From assembly GCA_003501835.1 (NCBI GenBank), contig DNOU01000222.1, forward strand, positions 1-6,805: DNA of 6,805 bases, in the 5' to 3' direction. The DNA comes from Anaerolineaceae bacterium (lineage in GTDB: Bacteria; Chloroflexota; Anaerolineae; Anaerolineales; Anaerolineaceae). Shown in pieces: positions 1-6,575 of the stretch. A model generated the notes under the pieces. It did no database searches. It was not told the origin of the DNA and saw nothing but the letters and a program-made list of their open reading frames with translations. A program made the translations under genes and the position numbers. Every line of letters starts with the position of its first letter. Positions within the stretch are counted from its first letter, which is position 1.

Positions 1-192
1 CCTCCTCCTGATTTTGAACGCAACAGGCTCTTCCTGGCAGAGATGGCGCATTTCATCCGCGTCATTAAAGGAGAGGAGCTTCCTGGTTGTACGCTGGAAG
101 ATGGACTGGCAGCCTTGAAGCTGACCCTGGCGGTGCATGCTTCAGCGAAGCTTGGATGTCTGGTAAAATTGGATGAGTTCCAGGAGGTTTGA
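1..192 (+). CDS. Gfo/Idh/MocA-family oxidoreductase, C-terminal fragment
   Basis: The window opens inside a reading frame that runs from base 1 to a TGA at 190-192; the 5' part is missing. The 63 visible residues fit the C-terminal end of NAD(P)-dependent Gfo/Idh/MocA sugar oxidoreductases: an 'FLAEMAHFIRVIKGEE' stretch, then 'CTLEDGLAALKLTLAVHASA', then a short 'LVKLDEF' tail. That is the family's usual F..EM..F...I..G......EDG..AL.L..A...SA ending. The catalytic Rossmann part lies upstream, so cofactor and substrate cannot be judged. The stop overlaps the next start as TGATG, so the two are probably cotranslated. By context (inference) it oxidises or reduces a sugar or sugar nucleotide for the surface glycan made by this cluster. 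Family assignment is fairly secure; the specific function is unknown. Confidence 0.75.
   Translation, partial: PPPDFERNRLFLAEMAHFIRVIKGEELPGCTLEDGLAALKLTLAVHASAKLGCLVKLDEFQEV
182..187 (+). promoter_or_regulatory. Shine-Dalgarno site of the SDR gene
   Basis: AGGAGG lies four bases before the ATG at 192 and only one base before an in-frame TTG at 189. The spacing favours ATG 192, which also overlaps the upstream stop as TGATG. Confidence 0.6.
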
Positions 193-1013
193 TGAGCACG
201 ATCTTCGATAAGTTTTCAATGCAGGGCAGAACCGTCCTGGTGACTGGGGGAGCTGGATTACTGGGCAGGGAATTTTGCCGGACGTTGGCGGAAGCTGGCG
301 CAACGGTGTACGTGGCTGAAATCACCCTCGATCTCTCAACCCCGGTGGCTGATGAGCTCACCAGCGCAGGCTACCTGGCAAAAGCAGTTGGCGTGGATAT
401 TACCCAACCGGAGACCGTGCGGCGGGTGGTGGAGCAAATCGCAGATGAAACCGGCAGGCTGGATGCGCTGGTCAACAGTGCTGCGCTTGACCCCAAGTTC
501 GATCCCGCTCACGCCTTTTCCGGCAACAATGCTTTTGAAGATTACCCGCTCCACTCGTGGCAGCAGGCGATGGATGTGAACCTCACCGGCGCTTTCCTGG
601 TCTCACAGGCATGCGCCCGTCAGATGGTCAAACAGGGCAAGGGATCGATCATCAACCTTTGTTCGATGTATGGACTGGTCGGACCCGACCAGCGCATTTA
701 CGAAAAACCCGGAAAACCCCAGGTCTATAAGCCCGTGTACTACCCGGTGACCAAAGCGGGCATCTTGGGATTAACCCGATACATTGCCACCTATTATGCC
801 GGTACGCAGATCCGCGCCAATGCGCTCACCCCGGGAGGGATCTTCAACAACAATGATGAGATCTTTCTCAAGCAGTATTCAGCTCGGGCAGTGATGGGGC
901 GCATGGGCAACAAGGACGAGATGAACGGAGCTGTGCTCTTCCTGGCTTCAGATGCATCCTCTTACATGACCGGTGCCAACCTGGTGGTCGATGGAGGCTG
1001 GACTGCATGGTAG
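192..1013 (+). CDS. SDR-family NAD(P)-dependent oxidoreductase, PtmA-like
   Basis: A 273-residue classical short-chain dehydrogenase/reductase of normal length. Visible landmarks are the nucleotide-binding turn TGGAGLLG (residues 18-25), NSAA (95-98, in place of the usual NNAG), the catalytic serine in NLCSMYG (S158), the YxxxK pair Y184/K188 in YYPVTK, and the C-terminal LVVDGGWTAW. The segments 'LTRYIATYYAG' and 'IRANALTPGGIFNNN' resemble PtmA of Campylobacter, an SDR found in legionaminate/flagellin-glycan loci. That resemblance comes from memory of the family, not from a search. PtmA's own reaction is not firmly settled, so the substrate here is unknown; a precursor sugar or sugar nucleotide of the nonulosonate is inferred. 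The gene overlaps the upstream stop and runs 7 bases into the next gene, indicating translational coupling. No signal peptide or membrane segment is seen, so it should be cytoplasmic. Confidence 0.87.
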   Translation: MSTIFDKFSMQGRTVLVTGGAGLLGREFCRTLAEAGATVYVAEITLDLSTPVADELTSAGYLAKAVGVDITQPETVRRVVEQIADETGRLDALVNSAALDPKFDPAHAFSGNNAFEDYPLHSWQQAMDVNLTGAFLVSQACARQMVKQGKGSIINLCSMYGLVGPDQRIYEKPGKPQVYKPVYYPVTKAGILGLTRYIATYYAGTQIRANALTPGGIFNNNDEIFLKQYSARAVMGRMGNKDEMNGAVLFLASDASSYMTGANLVVDGGWTAW

Positions 1014-2251
1014 ACAGGCTCGAGGTTCTGGCAGTCATTCCAGCGCGGGGCGGGTCAAGGGGTATCCCGCGCAAGAACATCCGCGAATTTGCCGGGGCTC
1101 CCCTGATTGCCTACAGCATTGCCGCGGGGCTGCGGTCGAACATGGTCACGCGTACGATCGTTTCCACGGACGACGAGGAAATTGCTGCGGTCGCCCGTCA
1201 ATACGGAGCCGAAACTCCCTTCCTGCGGCCTGCAGAGCTTGCTCTGGAGTACACCACGGATTATCCTGTGTTTGATCATGCACTCCACTGGCTGGCAGAG
1301 CATGAGAATTATCACCCCGAAATCGTGGTGCAACTTCGGCCCACCTCACCAGTCCGCCCGCTGACCCTGGTGGACGATGCCATCCGGAAACTCGTGGATC
1401 ATCCCGGGGCGGATTCAGTTCGCGGGGTGGTGGAAGCCGGAGAGAATCCATACAAGATGTGGCGGGTGGATCCCGCCAGCGGGGAAATGAAGCCTTTGAT
1501 CGGTGTGGATGGGATCAGGGAAGCTTACAATGCTCCCCGTCAAATACTGCCGAATGTCCACTGGCAAACCGGCCATATCGATGTCATCCGGGCAGATACC
1601 ATCCTCAAAAAACATTCTTTGAGTGGGGATGTGATCCTGGGGTTGATCATCGACCCGCTGTTCAAAGTGGATATCGATACCCCGGAGGATTGGAAGAAGT
1701 ACGAGACCCTGGTCAAGACCGGTGGATTGCAGATGGTGGATCCGGTCAATCCACGCCACGGTTGGCCTTCTGATCCCCGCCTGCTGGTGCTTGATTTTGA
1801 TGGGGTGTTGACCGATAACCGGGTGTGGGTGAATGAGGAAGGGCGTGAGATGATCGCAGCCAACCGCAGCGACAGTCACGGACTGGCATTACTGCACAGC
1901 AATACGGGCATCGATGCCATGGTGCTTTCACGAGAAGTCAACCCGGTGGTCACAGCGCGCTGCAAGAAAATGAACCTGCCGGTGATGCAGGGAATACTCG
2001 AAAAAGGGGATGCCCTTCTGCAGATTTGTGCGGAAAAAGGGATCCGTCCCGACCAGTTGATCTTTATGGGAAACGACGTCAACGACCTGCCTGGTTTCGC
2101 CAGATCAGGTTTTGCTGTAGCCCCTTCCGATGCCCAGCCTGAAGTGCTGCGTCGGGCAGACCTGGTTTTGACATTGCCGGGAGGTCGGGGTGCTGTTCGT
2201 GAATTATGCGACCTCTTGCTGGATCGATACGCAAGAGAGTCTATCTTATGA
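1007..2251 (+). CDS. Acylneuraminate cytidylyltransferase fused to KdsC-like HAD phosphatase
   Basis: A 414-residue two-domain protein. Residues about 6-235 are a CMP-nonulosonate synthetase, which makes CMP-sugar and PPi from CTP and a free 2-keto sugar acid. They carry the CTP-binding signature IPARGGSRGIPRKN (11-24), STDDEEIA (53-60), LRPTSPVRPL (110-119) and the acidic VDIDTPEDW (221-229). Residues about 255-405 are a HAD hydrolase of the KDO-8-phosphate phosphatase type: motif I DFDGVLTD (263-270, nucleophile D263 and D265), S308 in VLSRE, K333 in LEKGD, GNDVND (355-360, D357 and D360), ending in GGRGAVRE. All four HAD motifs look intact, so phosphatase activity is plausible. Vertebrate CMAS has the same domain order and a similar length. 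The start has GGAGG at 993-997, nine bases upstream, and overlaps the SDR gene by 7 bases. The synthase gene follows after 13 bases. Which nonulosonate (Neu5Ac, KDN, legionaminate or other) it activates cannot be read from sequence. Confidence 0.92.
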   Translation: MVDRLEVLAVIPARGGSRGIPRKNIREFAGAPLIAYSIAAGLRSNMVTRTIVSTDDEEIAAVARQYGAETPFLRPAELALEYTTDYPVFDHALHWLAEHENYHPEIVVQLRPTSPVRPLTLVDDAIRKLVDHPGADSVRGVVEAGENPYKMWRVDPASGEMKPLIGVDGIREAYNAPRQILPNVHWQTGHIDVIRADTILKKHSLSGDVILGLIIDPLFKVDIDTPEDWKKYETLVKTGGLQMVDPVNPRHGWPSDPRLLVLDFDGVLTDNRVWVNEEGREMIAANRSDSHGLALLHSNTGIDAMVLSREVNPVVTARCKKMNLPVMQGILEKGDALLQICAEKGIRPDQLIFMGNDVNDLPGFARSGFAVAPSDAQPEVLRRADLVLTLPGGRGAVRELCDLLLDRYARESIL

Positions 2252-2254
2252 TTT

Positions 2255-2259
2255 GGGAG
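2255..2259 (+). promoter_or_regulatory. Shine-Dalgarno site fixing the neuB start
   Basis: GGGAG lies five bases before ATG 2265. The reading frame is open back to 2190, but the extra 25 residues overlap the preceding HAD domain and do not look like NeuB, so ATG 2265 is preferred. Confidence 0.6.
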
Positions 2260-2264
2260 ACAAA

Positions 2265-3140
2265 ATGACCCGGGAAATAAAGATTGGCGACCGCCTGGTG
2301 GGCGACGGACATCCTGCTTACATCGTTGCAGAGATCGGTATCAATCACAATGGCGACCTCGAAATGGCGAAGGAAATGATCAAAGCCGCACACCACGCTG
2401 GTGTGGATGCGGTGAAATTTCAGAAGCGCACACCGGAGCTTTGCGTGCCGCCCGAACAGCGCGGTCAGATGCGTGAAACTCCCTGGGGATACATCACCTA
2501 CCTGGATTATCGGTACAGGGTGGAGTTTGGTGAAAAAGAATATACAGAGATCGACCGTTTCTGCAAGGAACTGGGCATTACCTGGTTTGCGTCCGTATGG
2601 GATGAGCCCTCGGTGAATTTCCTAGAGGCGTTCCAACCAGTGTGTTACAAGGTTCCCTCAGCTTCATTGACTGACAGCGCTTTGCTCAAGTACCTGCGCG
2701 GTACTGGACTCCCGGTGATCCTTTCCACCGGCATGTCCACCATGGAGCAGATCAAGAAAGCCGTGAACATTTTGGGGGAAGAGAATTTGGTCATCACCCA
2801 TGCCACCAGCACTTATCCATGCGACCCCGAAGAACTGAACCTGCGCATGATCCAGACTTTGCGCGATACCTTCTCCTGTCCCATCGGCTACTCCGGGCAC
2901 GAGGTGGGACTGGTCACCTCTGCAGTGGCTGTGGGATTGGGCGCCTGCATGGTGGAGCGGCACATCACCCTGGACCGCGCTCTCTGGGGTTCCGACCAGG
3001 CTGCATCGGTGGAACCAGGCGGCTTTGAACGGTTGGTCAAGTACATTCGCGTCACCGAGCAGGCGATAGGGGATGGCATTAAGCAGGTGTATGAAAGTGA
3101 AAAGCCTTCATTGAGAAAGCTGCGCCGGGTGCAGGATTGA
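2265..3140 (+). CDS. neuB: N-acetylneuraminate synthase family protein (NeuB-like, no SAF domain)
   Basis: A 291-residue TIM-barrel enzyme expected to condense phosphoenolpyruvate with an aldose (ManNAc-type, or a 6-phosphate) to give a nonulosonate. NeuB-family marks are VAEIGINHNGDLEMAKEMI (21-39), GVDAVKFQ (46-53), STGMSTMEQI (154-163), HATSTYPCDPEELNL (179-193), IGYSGHE (207-213), and VERHITLDRALWGSDQAASVEP (230-251, with the tract RALWGSDQAASVEP carrying the substrate-facing residues). H212 and H233 occupy the positions of the two family metal-binding histidines. The protein stops just after the barrel at 'KLRRVQD', about 50-60 residues shorter than NeuB proteins with a C-terminal SAF (antifreeze-like) domain. 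Shorter homologues with such an ending exist, so this is probably not a truncation. It sits 13 bases after the CMP-synthetase/phosphatase gene, and its stop is touched by the next open frame (TTGA). The precise substrate is unknown. Confidence 0.92.
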   Translation: MTREIKIGDRLVGDGHPAYIVAEIGINHNGDLEMAKEMIKAAHHAGVDAVKFQKRTPELCVPPEQRGQMRETPWGYITYLDYRYRVEFGEKEYTEIDRFCKELGITWFASVWDEPSVNFLEAFQPVCYKVPSASLTDSALLKYLRGTGLPVILSTGMSTMEQIKKAVNILGEENLVITHATSTYPCDPEELNLRMIQTLRDTFSCPIGYSGHEVGLVTSAVAVGLGACMVERHITLDRALWGSDQAASVEPGGFERLVKYIRVTEQAIGDGIKQVYESEKPSLRKLRRVQD

Positions 3141-4747
3141 CCGTTTGGAGTTTTTCGCGGATTGGCACGGCCATACATCAACGCTGGAATCATTCCATCA
3201 GCAACCAGCGCTGGAAACGCTTGAGCGAGAGGGTTTCGCATACTGCACCATCTTCCACCCAGGCACCCGTGATCTTTTTTAATGCCTCCACACGTTTGGA
3301 AGCCGTCAGTCAGAATGCTGCCTATTCGTATCTTACCAGCAAAGCTTTGACCCTTGCGGGTGTACCTGTCATTCACTTTGTGTGCCGCGCGGGTCTCGCC
3401 CGCTGCGTGCTGGGCAGCAACCGGGATGACGTAAACCAACAGCCTCCCTGCAAGCGCTGCATTGCCCAATCCCACCGTCTTTATGCCGGTTCAAATGTGC
3501 ATTGGTTCGAGGACAGTCCTCTTCCCGACCTTGAATCAAAGCTGGCAGGGTTGACCGTGGAGGAGATGGAAACCTTCTCCCATCAGGAGGTCCCTCTGGG
3601 CAAATGGGCGGTCAATTCGCTGCGCTGGGTGCTGCGACGCCATCATCTTGTGGATGATGAGCCCACCCGCGCCTTTCTCAAGTATTTCATTCACTCCTCA
3701 TGGAATGTTTACACACAATTTACCGCCCTGGTCGAGGAATCGGCTCCGCAGGCAGTGGTGCTCTTCAACGGCATGTTCTATCCTGAAGCTGCCGCACGTT
3801 ATGTCTGCCTGCAAAAGGGGATCCGCGTCATTACCCATGAAGTGGGTCTGCGTCCTTATACCGCATTTTTTACATCCGGTGAAGCCACTGCCTACCCCAT
3901 TCACATCGAGGATGATTTTCAACTTGATGAAAAAATGAACCGCCGCCTGGATGAATATCTCGCTCAACGCATGCAGGGCAATTTCACCATGGCGGGAGTT
4001 CGCTTCTGGCCGGAGATGAAGGGTCTGGATGAGGAATTTCTGGCGAAAACCTCCCGATTCAAGCACATTGTGCCGGTTTTTACGAACGTGATCTTTGACA
4101 CCAGCCAGGTGCATGCGAACACACTTTTTCCGGAGATGTTCGCATGGTTGGATAATGCCCGCCGGAGCATTGAACGCCATCCTGAAACGCTGTTTGTCAT
4201 TCGTGCCCATCCCGATGAGGGTCGAGCCGGAAAAGAAAGCCGCGAAAGCGTGGCGCAGTGGGTGAAAGCGTCCGGCATCAGCCTGCTACCCAATGTGGTT
4301 TTTGTCGATGCCTCAGAAAAGTTCAGCAGTTATGATATGATCCAGCGCTCGCATTTTGTGATGGTCTACAACTCCACGATCGGACTGGAAGCGTCCATCA
4401 TGGGCAAGGCAGTGCTCGCCGGCGGAAAGGCGCGTTTCACCCAGCTGCCGACCTCGTTCTTCCCCCAATCCCTGGAAGAGTACAACCAGCGACTGGAAAC
4501 GATGCTCTCGGGGGGAACGATTGAGGTACCGCCGGAATTCCAGGTCAACGCCAGACGGTTCCTGTATTACCAGTTGTACGTCACCTCGCTACCCTTTAAC
4601 GCGTATATCGAAGACGATGGGGTTTGGAAGGGTTATGTGAAATTGAAAGATTTCCCGGTCGAATCCTTGCATCCTGAACGATCCTCCACCATGAACGTGG
4701 TGATGGACGGTATCCTGCATGGAGGCAATTTCGAGCTTAAACAATGA
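3137..4747 (+). CDS. Putative capsule-biosynthesis-type glycosyltransferase (GT-B-like)
   Basis: The longest open frame gives 536 residues from TTG 3137, which overlaps the neuB stop as TTGA. The part that looks like a conserved protein begins near residue 44 ('PVIFFNASTRLEAVSQNAAYS'), and a GTG at 3269 would give a cleaner 492-residue protein, so the start is uncertain. Landmarks numbered from 3137: a cysteine set C83, C90, C105, C108 (the last two as PPCKRC); VVLFNGMFYPEAAARY (207-222); THEVGLRPY (233-241); FVIRAHPDEGR (353-363); VFVDASEKFSSYD (388-400); MVYNSTIGLEASIMGKAVLAGG (409-430). The HPDE followed by 'YNSTIGLEA..GK.V...G' pattern is that of Kdo-transferase/capsule synthesis GT-B enzymes, where it binds the nucleotide sugar. 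The placement suggests transfer of the CMP-nonulosonate or of another sugar onto a surface glycan; this is inference. No signal peptide or membrane span is seen. The next gene overlaps by ATGA. Confidence 0.72.
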   Translation: MTVWSFSRIGTAIHQRWNHSISNQRWKRLSERVSHTAPSSTQAPVIFFNASTRLEAVSQNAAYSYLTSKALTLAGVPVIHFVCRAGLARCVLGSNRDDVNQQPPCKRCIAQSHRLYAGSNVHWFEDSPLPDLESKLAGLTVEEMETFSHQEVPLGKWAVNSLRWVLRRHHLVDDEPTRAFLKYFIHSSWNVYTQFTALVEESAPQAVVLFNGMFYPEAAARYVCLQKGIRVITHEVGLRPYTAFFTSGEATAYPIHIEDDFQLDEKMNRRLDEYLAQRMQGNFTMAGVRFWPEMKGLDEEFLAKTSRFKHIVPVFTNVIFDTSQVHANTLFPEMFAWLDNARRSIERHPETLFVIRAHPDEGRAGKESRESVAQWVKASGISLLPNVVFVDASEKFSSYDMIQRSHFVMVYNSTIGLEASIMGKAVLAGGKARFTQLPTSFFPQSLEEYNQRLETMLSGGTIEVPPEFQVNARRFLYYQLYVTSLPFNAYIEDDGVWKGYVKLKDFPVESLHPERSSTMNVVMDGILHGGNFELKQ

Positions 4748-5697
4748 AACCCTGCGTATCGATCATTATTCGAGCCTATAACGAAGAGGAACACATTGGA
4801 AGGCTGCTGACTGGCATCAGCCACCAGACGATCGCTGAACGGCAGGTAATTCTGGTGGATTCAGGTTCCCAGGATGCCACGGTGCAGATCGCCAGCCAGT
4901 ACCCGGTGGAAGTGATTTCCATTCCCCCGGCTGATTTCACTTTTGGTCACTCGCTCAATCAGGGCATCCGCCAGGCGAAAGCCGATTTGCTGGTGTTTGC
5001 CAGCGCCCATGTTTACCCGGTTTACCCCGATTGGCTGGAATTGCTGCTCAAGCCATTTGAAAATGAGCGGGTTGCGCTCACCTATGGCAAGCAGCGCGGT
5101 TCAGAGAACACAGCGTTTTCAGAGCACCAGATCTTCAAAGCCTGGTTCCCCGACCAGGCGGACCCGCACCAATCGACACCATTTTGCAATAACGCCAATG
5201 CCGCCATCCGCCGGGCTTTATGGGAGCAAAACCCATACGATGAGACCCTGCCGGGACTGGAGGATCTGGCCTGGGGACAGTGGGCGTATGACCATAATTA
5301 CCTGCTGCGATATGTTCCGGAGGCAGAAGTCATTCACGTGCATAACCAGTCCACTGACGGTATCTTCAACCGCTATCGCCGTGAGGGTATGGCGTTCAAG
5401 AAGATCTATCCCCATGAAAGTTTCGGGCGACGGGATATGTACCGCCTCTTTTTTCGCAATGTGATCAATGACTGGCGCGAAGCAGCGCGATTAAAGGTGT
5501 GGGGCAGGAATTGGAAAAAGATCGTACAATTTCGGTGGAATCAGTTCTCAGGCACCTACCAGGGTTATCGTCAATCTGGGCCACTTACCTGGCAGCTTAA
5601 GCAGGCCTTTTACTATCCCAACCAGGAGGGCGTTTCCATCCAGCCTTCTGAAACGCGGGATGTGAAACCCATCCAGTATCGTGAAAAGGAATCGTAA
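4744..5697 (+). CDS. Family 2 glycosyltransferase (rhamnosyltransferase-like)
   Basis: A 317-residue GT-A enzyme with an N-terminal nucleotide-sugar-binding domain: VSIIIRAYNEEEHIGRLL (5-22), ILVDSGSQDAT (36-46), and FTFGHSLNQGIRQA (65-78). Where many GT2 enzymes have a DxD metal motif it has SAH (87-89, in 'VFASAHVYP'), as in rhamnosyltransferase-like GT2 proteins. The acceptor-side residues follow: FCNNANAAIRR (147-157) and PGLEDLAWGQW (170-180), with E173/D174 as the likely catalytic acidic pair. The C-terminal third (about 200-317) is basic and aromatic with no clear membrane helix, so the enzyme is probably cytoplasmic or membrane-peripheral. The start ATG overlaps the previous stop as ATGA and lacks a well-placed SD; the nearest GGAGG, at 4721-4725, is 18 bases away. 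Translation is therefore probably by coupling. The donor sugar cannot be predicted with confidence. Confidence 0.9.
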   Translation: MKPCVSIIIRAYNEEEHIGRLLTGISHQTIAERQVILVDSGSQDATVQIASQYPVEVISIPPADFTFGHSLNQGIRQAKADLLVFASAHVYPVYPDWLELLLKPFENERVALTYGKQRGSENTAFSEHQIFKAWFPDQADPHQSTPFCNNANAAIRRALWEQNPYDETLPGLEDLAWGQWAYDHNYLLRYVPEAEVIHVHNQSTDGIFNRYRREGMAFKKIYPHESFGRRDMYRLFFRNVINDWREAARLKVWGRNWKKIVQFRWNQFSGTYQGYRQSGPLTWQLKQAFYYPNQEGVSIQPSETRDVKPIQYREKES

Positions 5698-5709
5698 TCG
5701 GGAGGATCG

Positions 5710-6381
5710 ATGAAAAGAAAGAAGATCGTCGCGCTCGTTCCCATGCGGCATCACTCCCAGCGGGTGCCCGGCAAGAATTATCGGATGCTTCAGGGAAAAC
5801 CCCTCTATCAGCACATTCTGGATACTCTGCTGCAGGTTCCTGAAATTGATCAGATCGTGGTGGATACTGATAGTCCCGTGATCATTGAGGGCGTTCATGA
5901 ACACTATTCACAGATTAAGGTTCTTGAGCGCCCGCAGGAATTGCAGGCGGACAACATCTCGATGAACGAGATCCTGCTTTACGACACTGCGCAGGTGAAT
6001 GCCGACCTGTACCTGCAGACCCACAGCACCAACCCCCTCCTCAAGGCAGCCACCCTCTCAAGTGCCATCCAGGTATTGGATTCTGCCTTCCCAGGGTACG
6101 ATTCGCTGTTTTCTGTCACCCGACTGCAAACGCGGCTTTATGACGAGCTGGGAAGAGCGATCAACCACAACCCTGCAGTACTGATCCAGACACAGGACCT
6201 GCCGCCAGTTTACGAGGAAAATTCCTGCATTTATCTTTTCACCCGCGAGAACCTGGTTCAGCGGCGTCACCGCATTGGAGAACGACCATTACTCTTTGAG
6301 ATCGATCCCGATGAAGCCTGGGATATTGATGAAGAGGTGGATTTCAAGCTGGTGGAATTGCTGCTCAAAACGCAGAGTTGA
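5710..6381 (+). CDS. Second acylneuraminate cytidylyltransferase family protein, divergent
   Basis: A 223-residue single-domain cytidylyltransferase. The N-terminal CTP-binding loop is LVPMRHHSQRVPGKN (9-23) where NeuA proteins usually read IPARGGSKGIPGKN. Other marks are VVDTDS (50-55), LERPQEL (72-78), LQTHSTNPLL (102-111, in the place of LQPTSPLR), SLFSVTRLQTRLY (132-144), NHNP (152-155), TQDLPPVYEENSCIYLF (161-177) and WDIDEEVDF (204-212), whose aspartates match the metal-binding acidic motif. The changes look like a coherent subfamily rather than decay, since the other motifs are intact. It should activate a 2-keto sugar acid or similar acid as a CMP conjugate, but its substrate probably differs from that of the enzyme at 1007-2251. 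GGGAGGA at 5700-5706 precedes the ATG, and the gap from the glycosyltransferase gene is 12 bases. It is the last gene of the tight cluster. Confidence 0.88.
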   Translation: MKRKKIVALVPMRHHSQRVPGKNYRMLQGKPLYQHILDTLLQVPEIDQIVVDTDSPVIIEGVHEHYSQIKVLERPQELQADNISMNEILLYDTAQVNADLYLQTHSTNPLLKAATLSSAIQVLDSAFPGYDSLFSVTRLQTRLYDELGRAINHNPAVLIQTQDLPPVYEENSCIYLFTRENLVQRRHRIGERPLLFEIDPDEAWDIDEEVDFKLVELLLKTQS

Positions 6382-6535
6382 CATCAGCCCTTTCAACCCG
6401 CAATTCACCCCCACTGATTGACTGTTGAATCTCATTTCGCATTTTCGGATTCTGATGATGCCAGGACATGCACCGGGTGGGATCCATCGATTACTGCAAT
6501 GCCGTGCAAACCTCGCCTTTGATCCATTCCGTCGG

Positions 6536-6541
6536 TATAAT
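6536..6541 (+). promoter_or_regulatory. Probable -10 element upstream of the dehydrogenase gene
   Basis: A perfect TATAAT lies 34 bases before ATG 6576, which would put a transcript start near 6548 and give a leader of about 28 bases. There is no good -35 box at 16-18 bases spacing (6513-6518 reads TCGCCT) and no extended -10 TG, so the promoter is tentative. The gap 6382-6535 before it holds no gene, RNA or convincing hairpin-plus-T-run terminator that I can see. Confidence 0.45.
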
Positions 6542-6575
6542 AAGGAGAAATCAATCCAGTTACAAGGAAACTCCC

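Noticed and set aside
1415..1879. A long minus-strand open frame (154 codons) within the cytidylyltransferase/HAD gene
   Set aside because: It is antisense to a clearly coding region with intact domain motifs, and its product has no recognisable domain.
4980..5030. SAH in place of DxD in the family 2 glycosyltransferase as a sign of inactivity
   Set aside because: Rhamnosyltransferase-like GT2 proteins commonly carry this variant, and the other active-site motifs are intact, so it is not unusual.
6378..6406. Perfect TTGACA (-35-like) at the stop of the second cytidylyltransferase gene
   Set aside because: At 16-18 bases downstream there is nothing like a -10 box (around 6401-6406 reads CAATTC). 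It probably arises by chance from the TTGA stop context.
6382..6457. CATCAG (6382-6387) and CTGATG (6452-6457) as arms of a terminator, and GAATC/GATTC around 6426-6452
   Set aside because: The arms are only 5-6 bases with loops of about 16 to 64 bases, and no T-run follows; this is not a credible intrinsic terminator.
6481..6527. Repeated GATCCAT (6481-6487 and 6521-6527) and the imperfect TGCA-N6-TGCA palindrome (6495-6508) as operator sites
   Set aside because: They are too short to separate from chance in about 200 bases, with no known regulator motif recognised.
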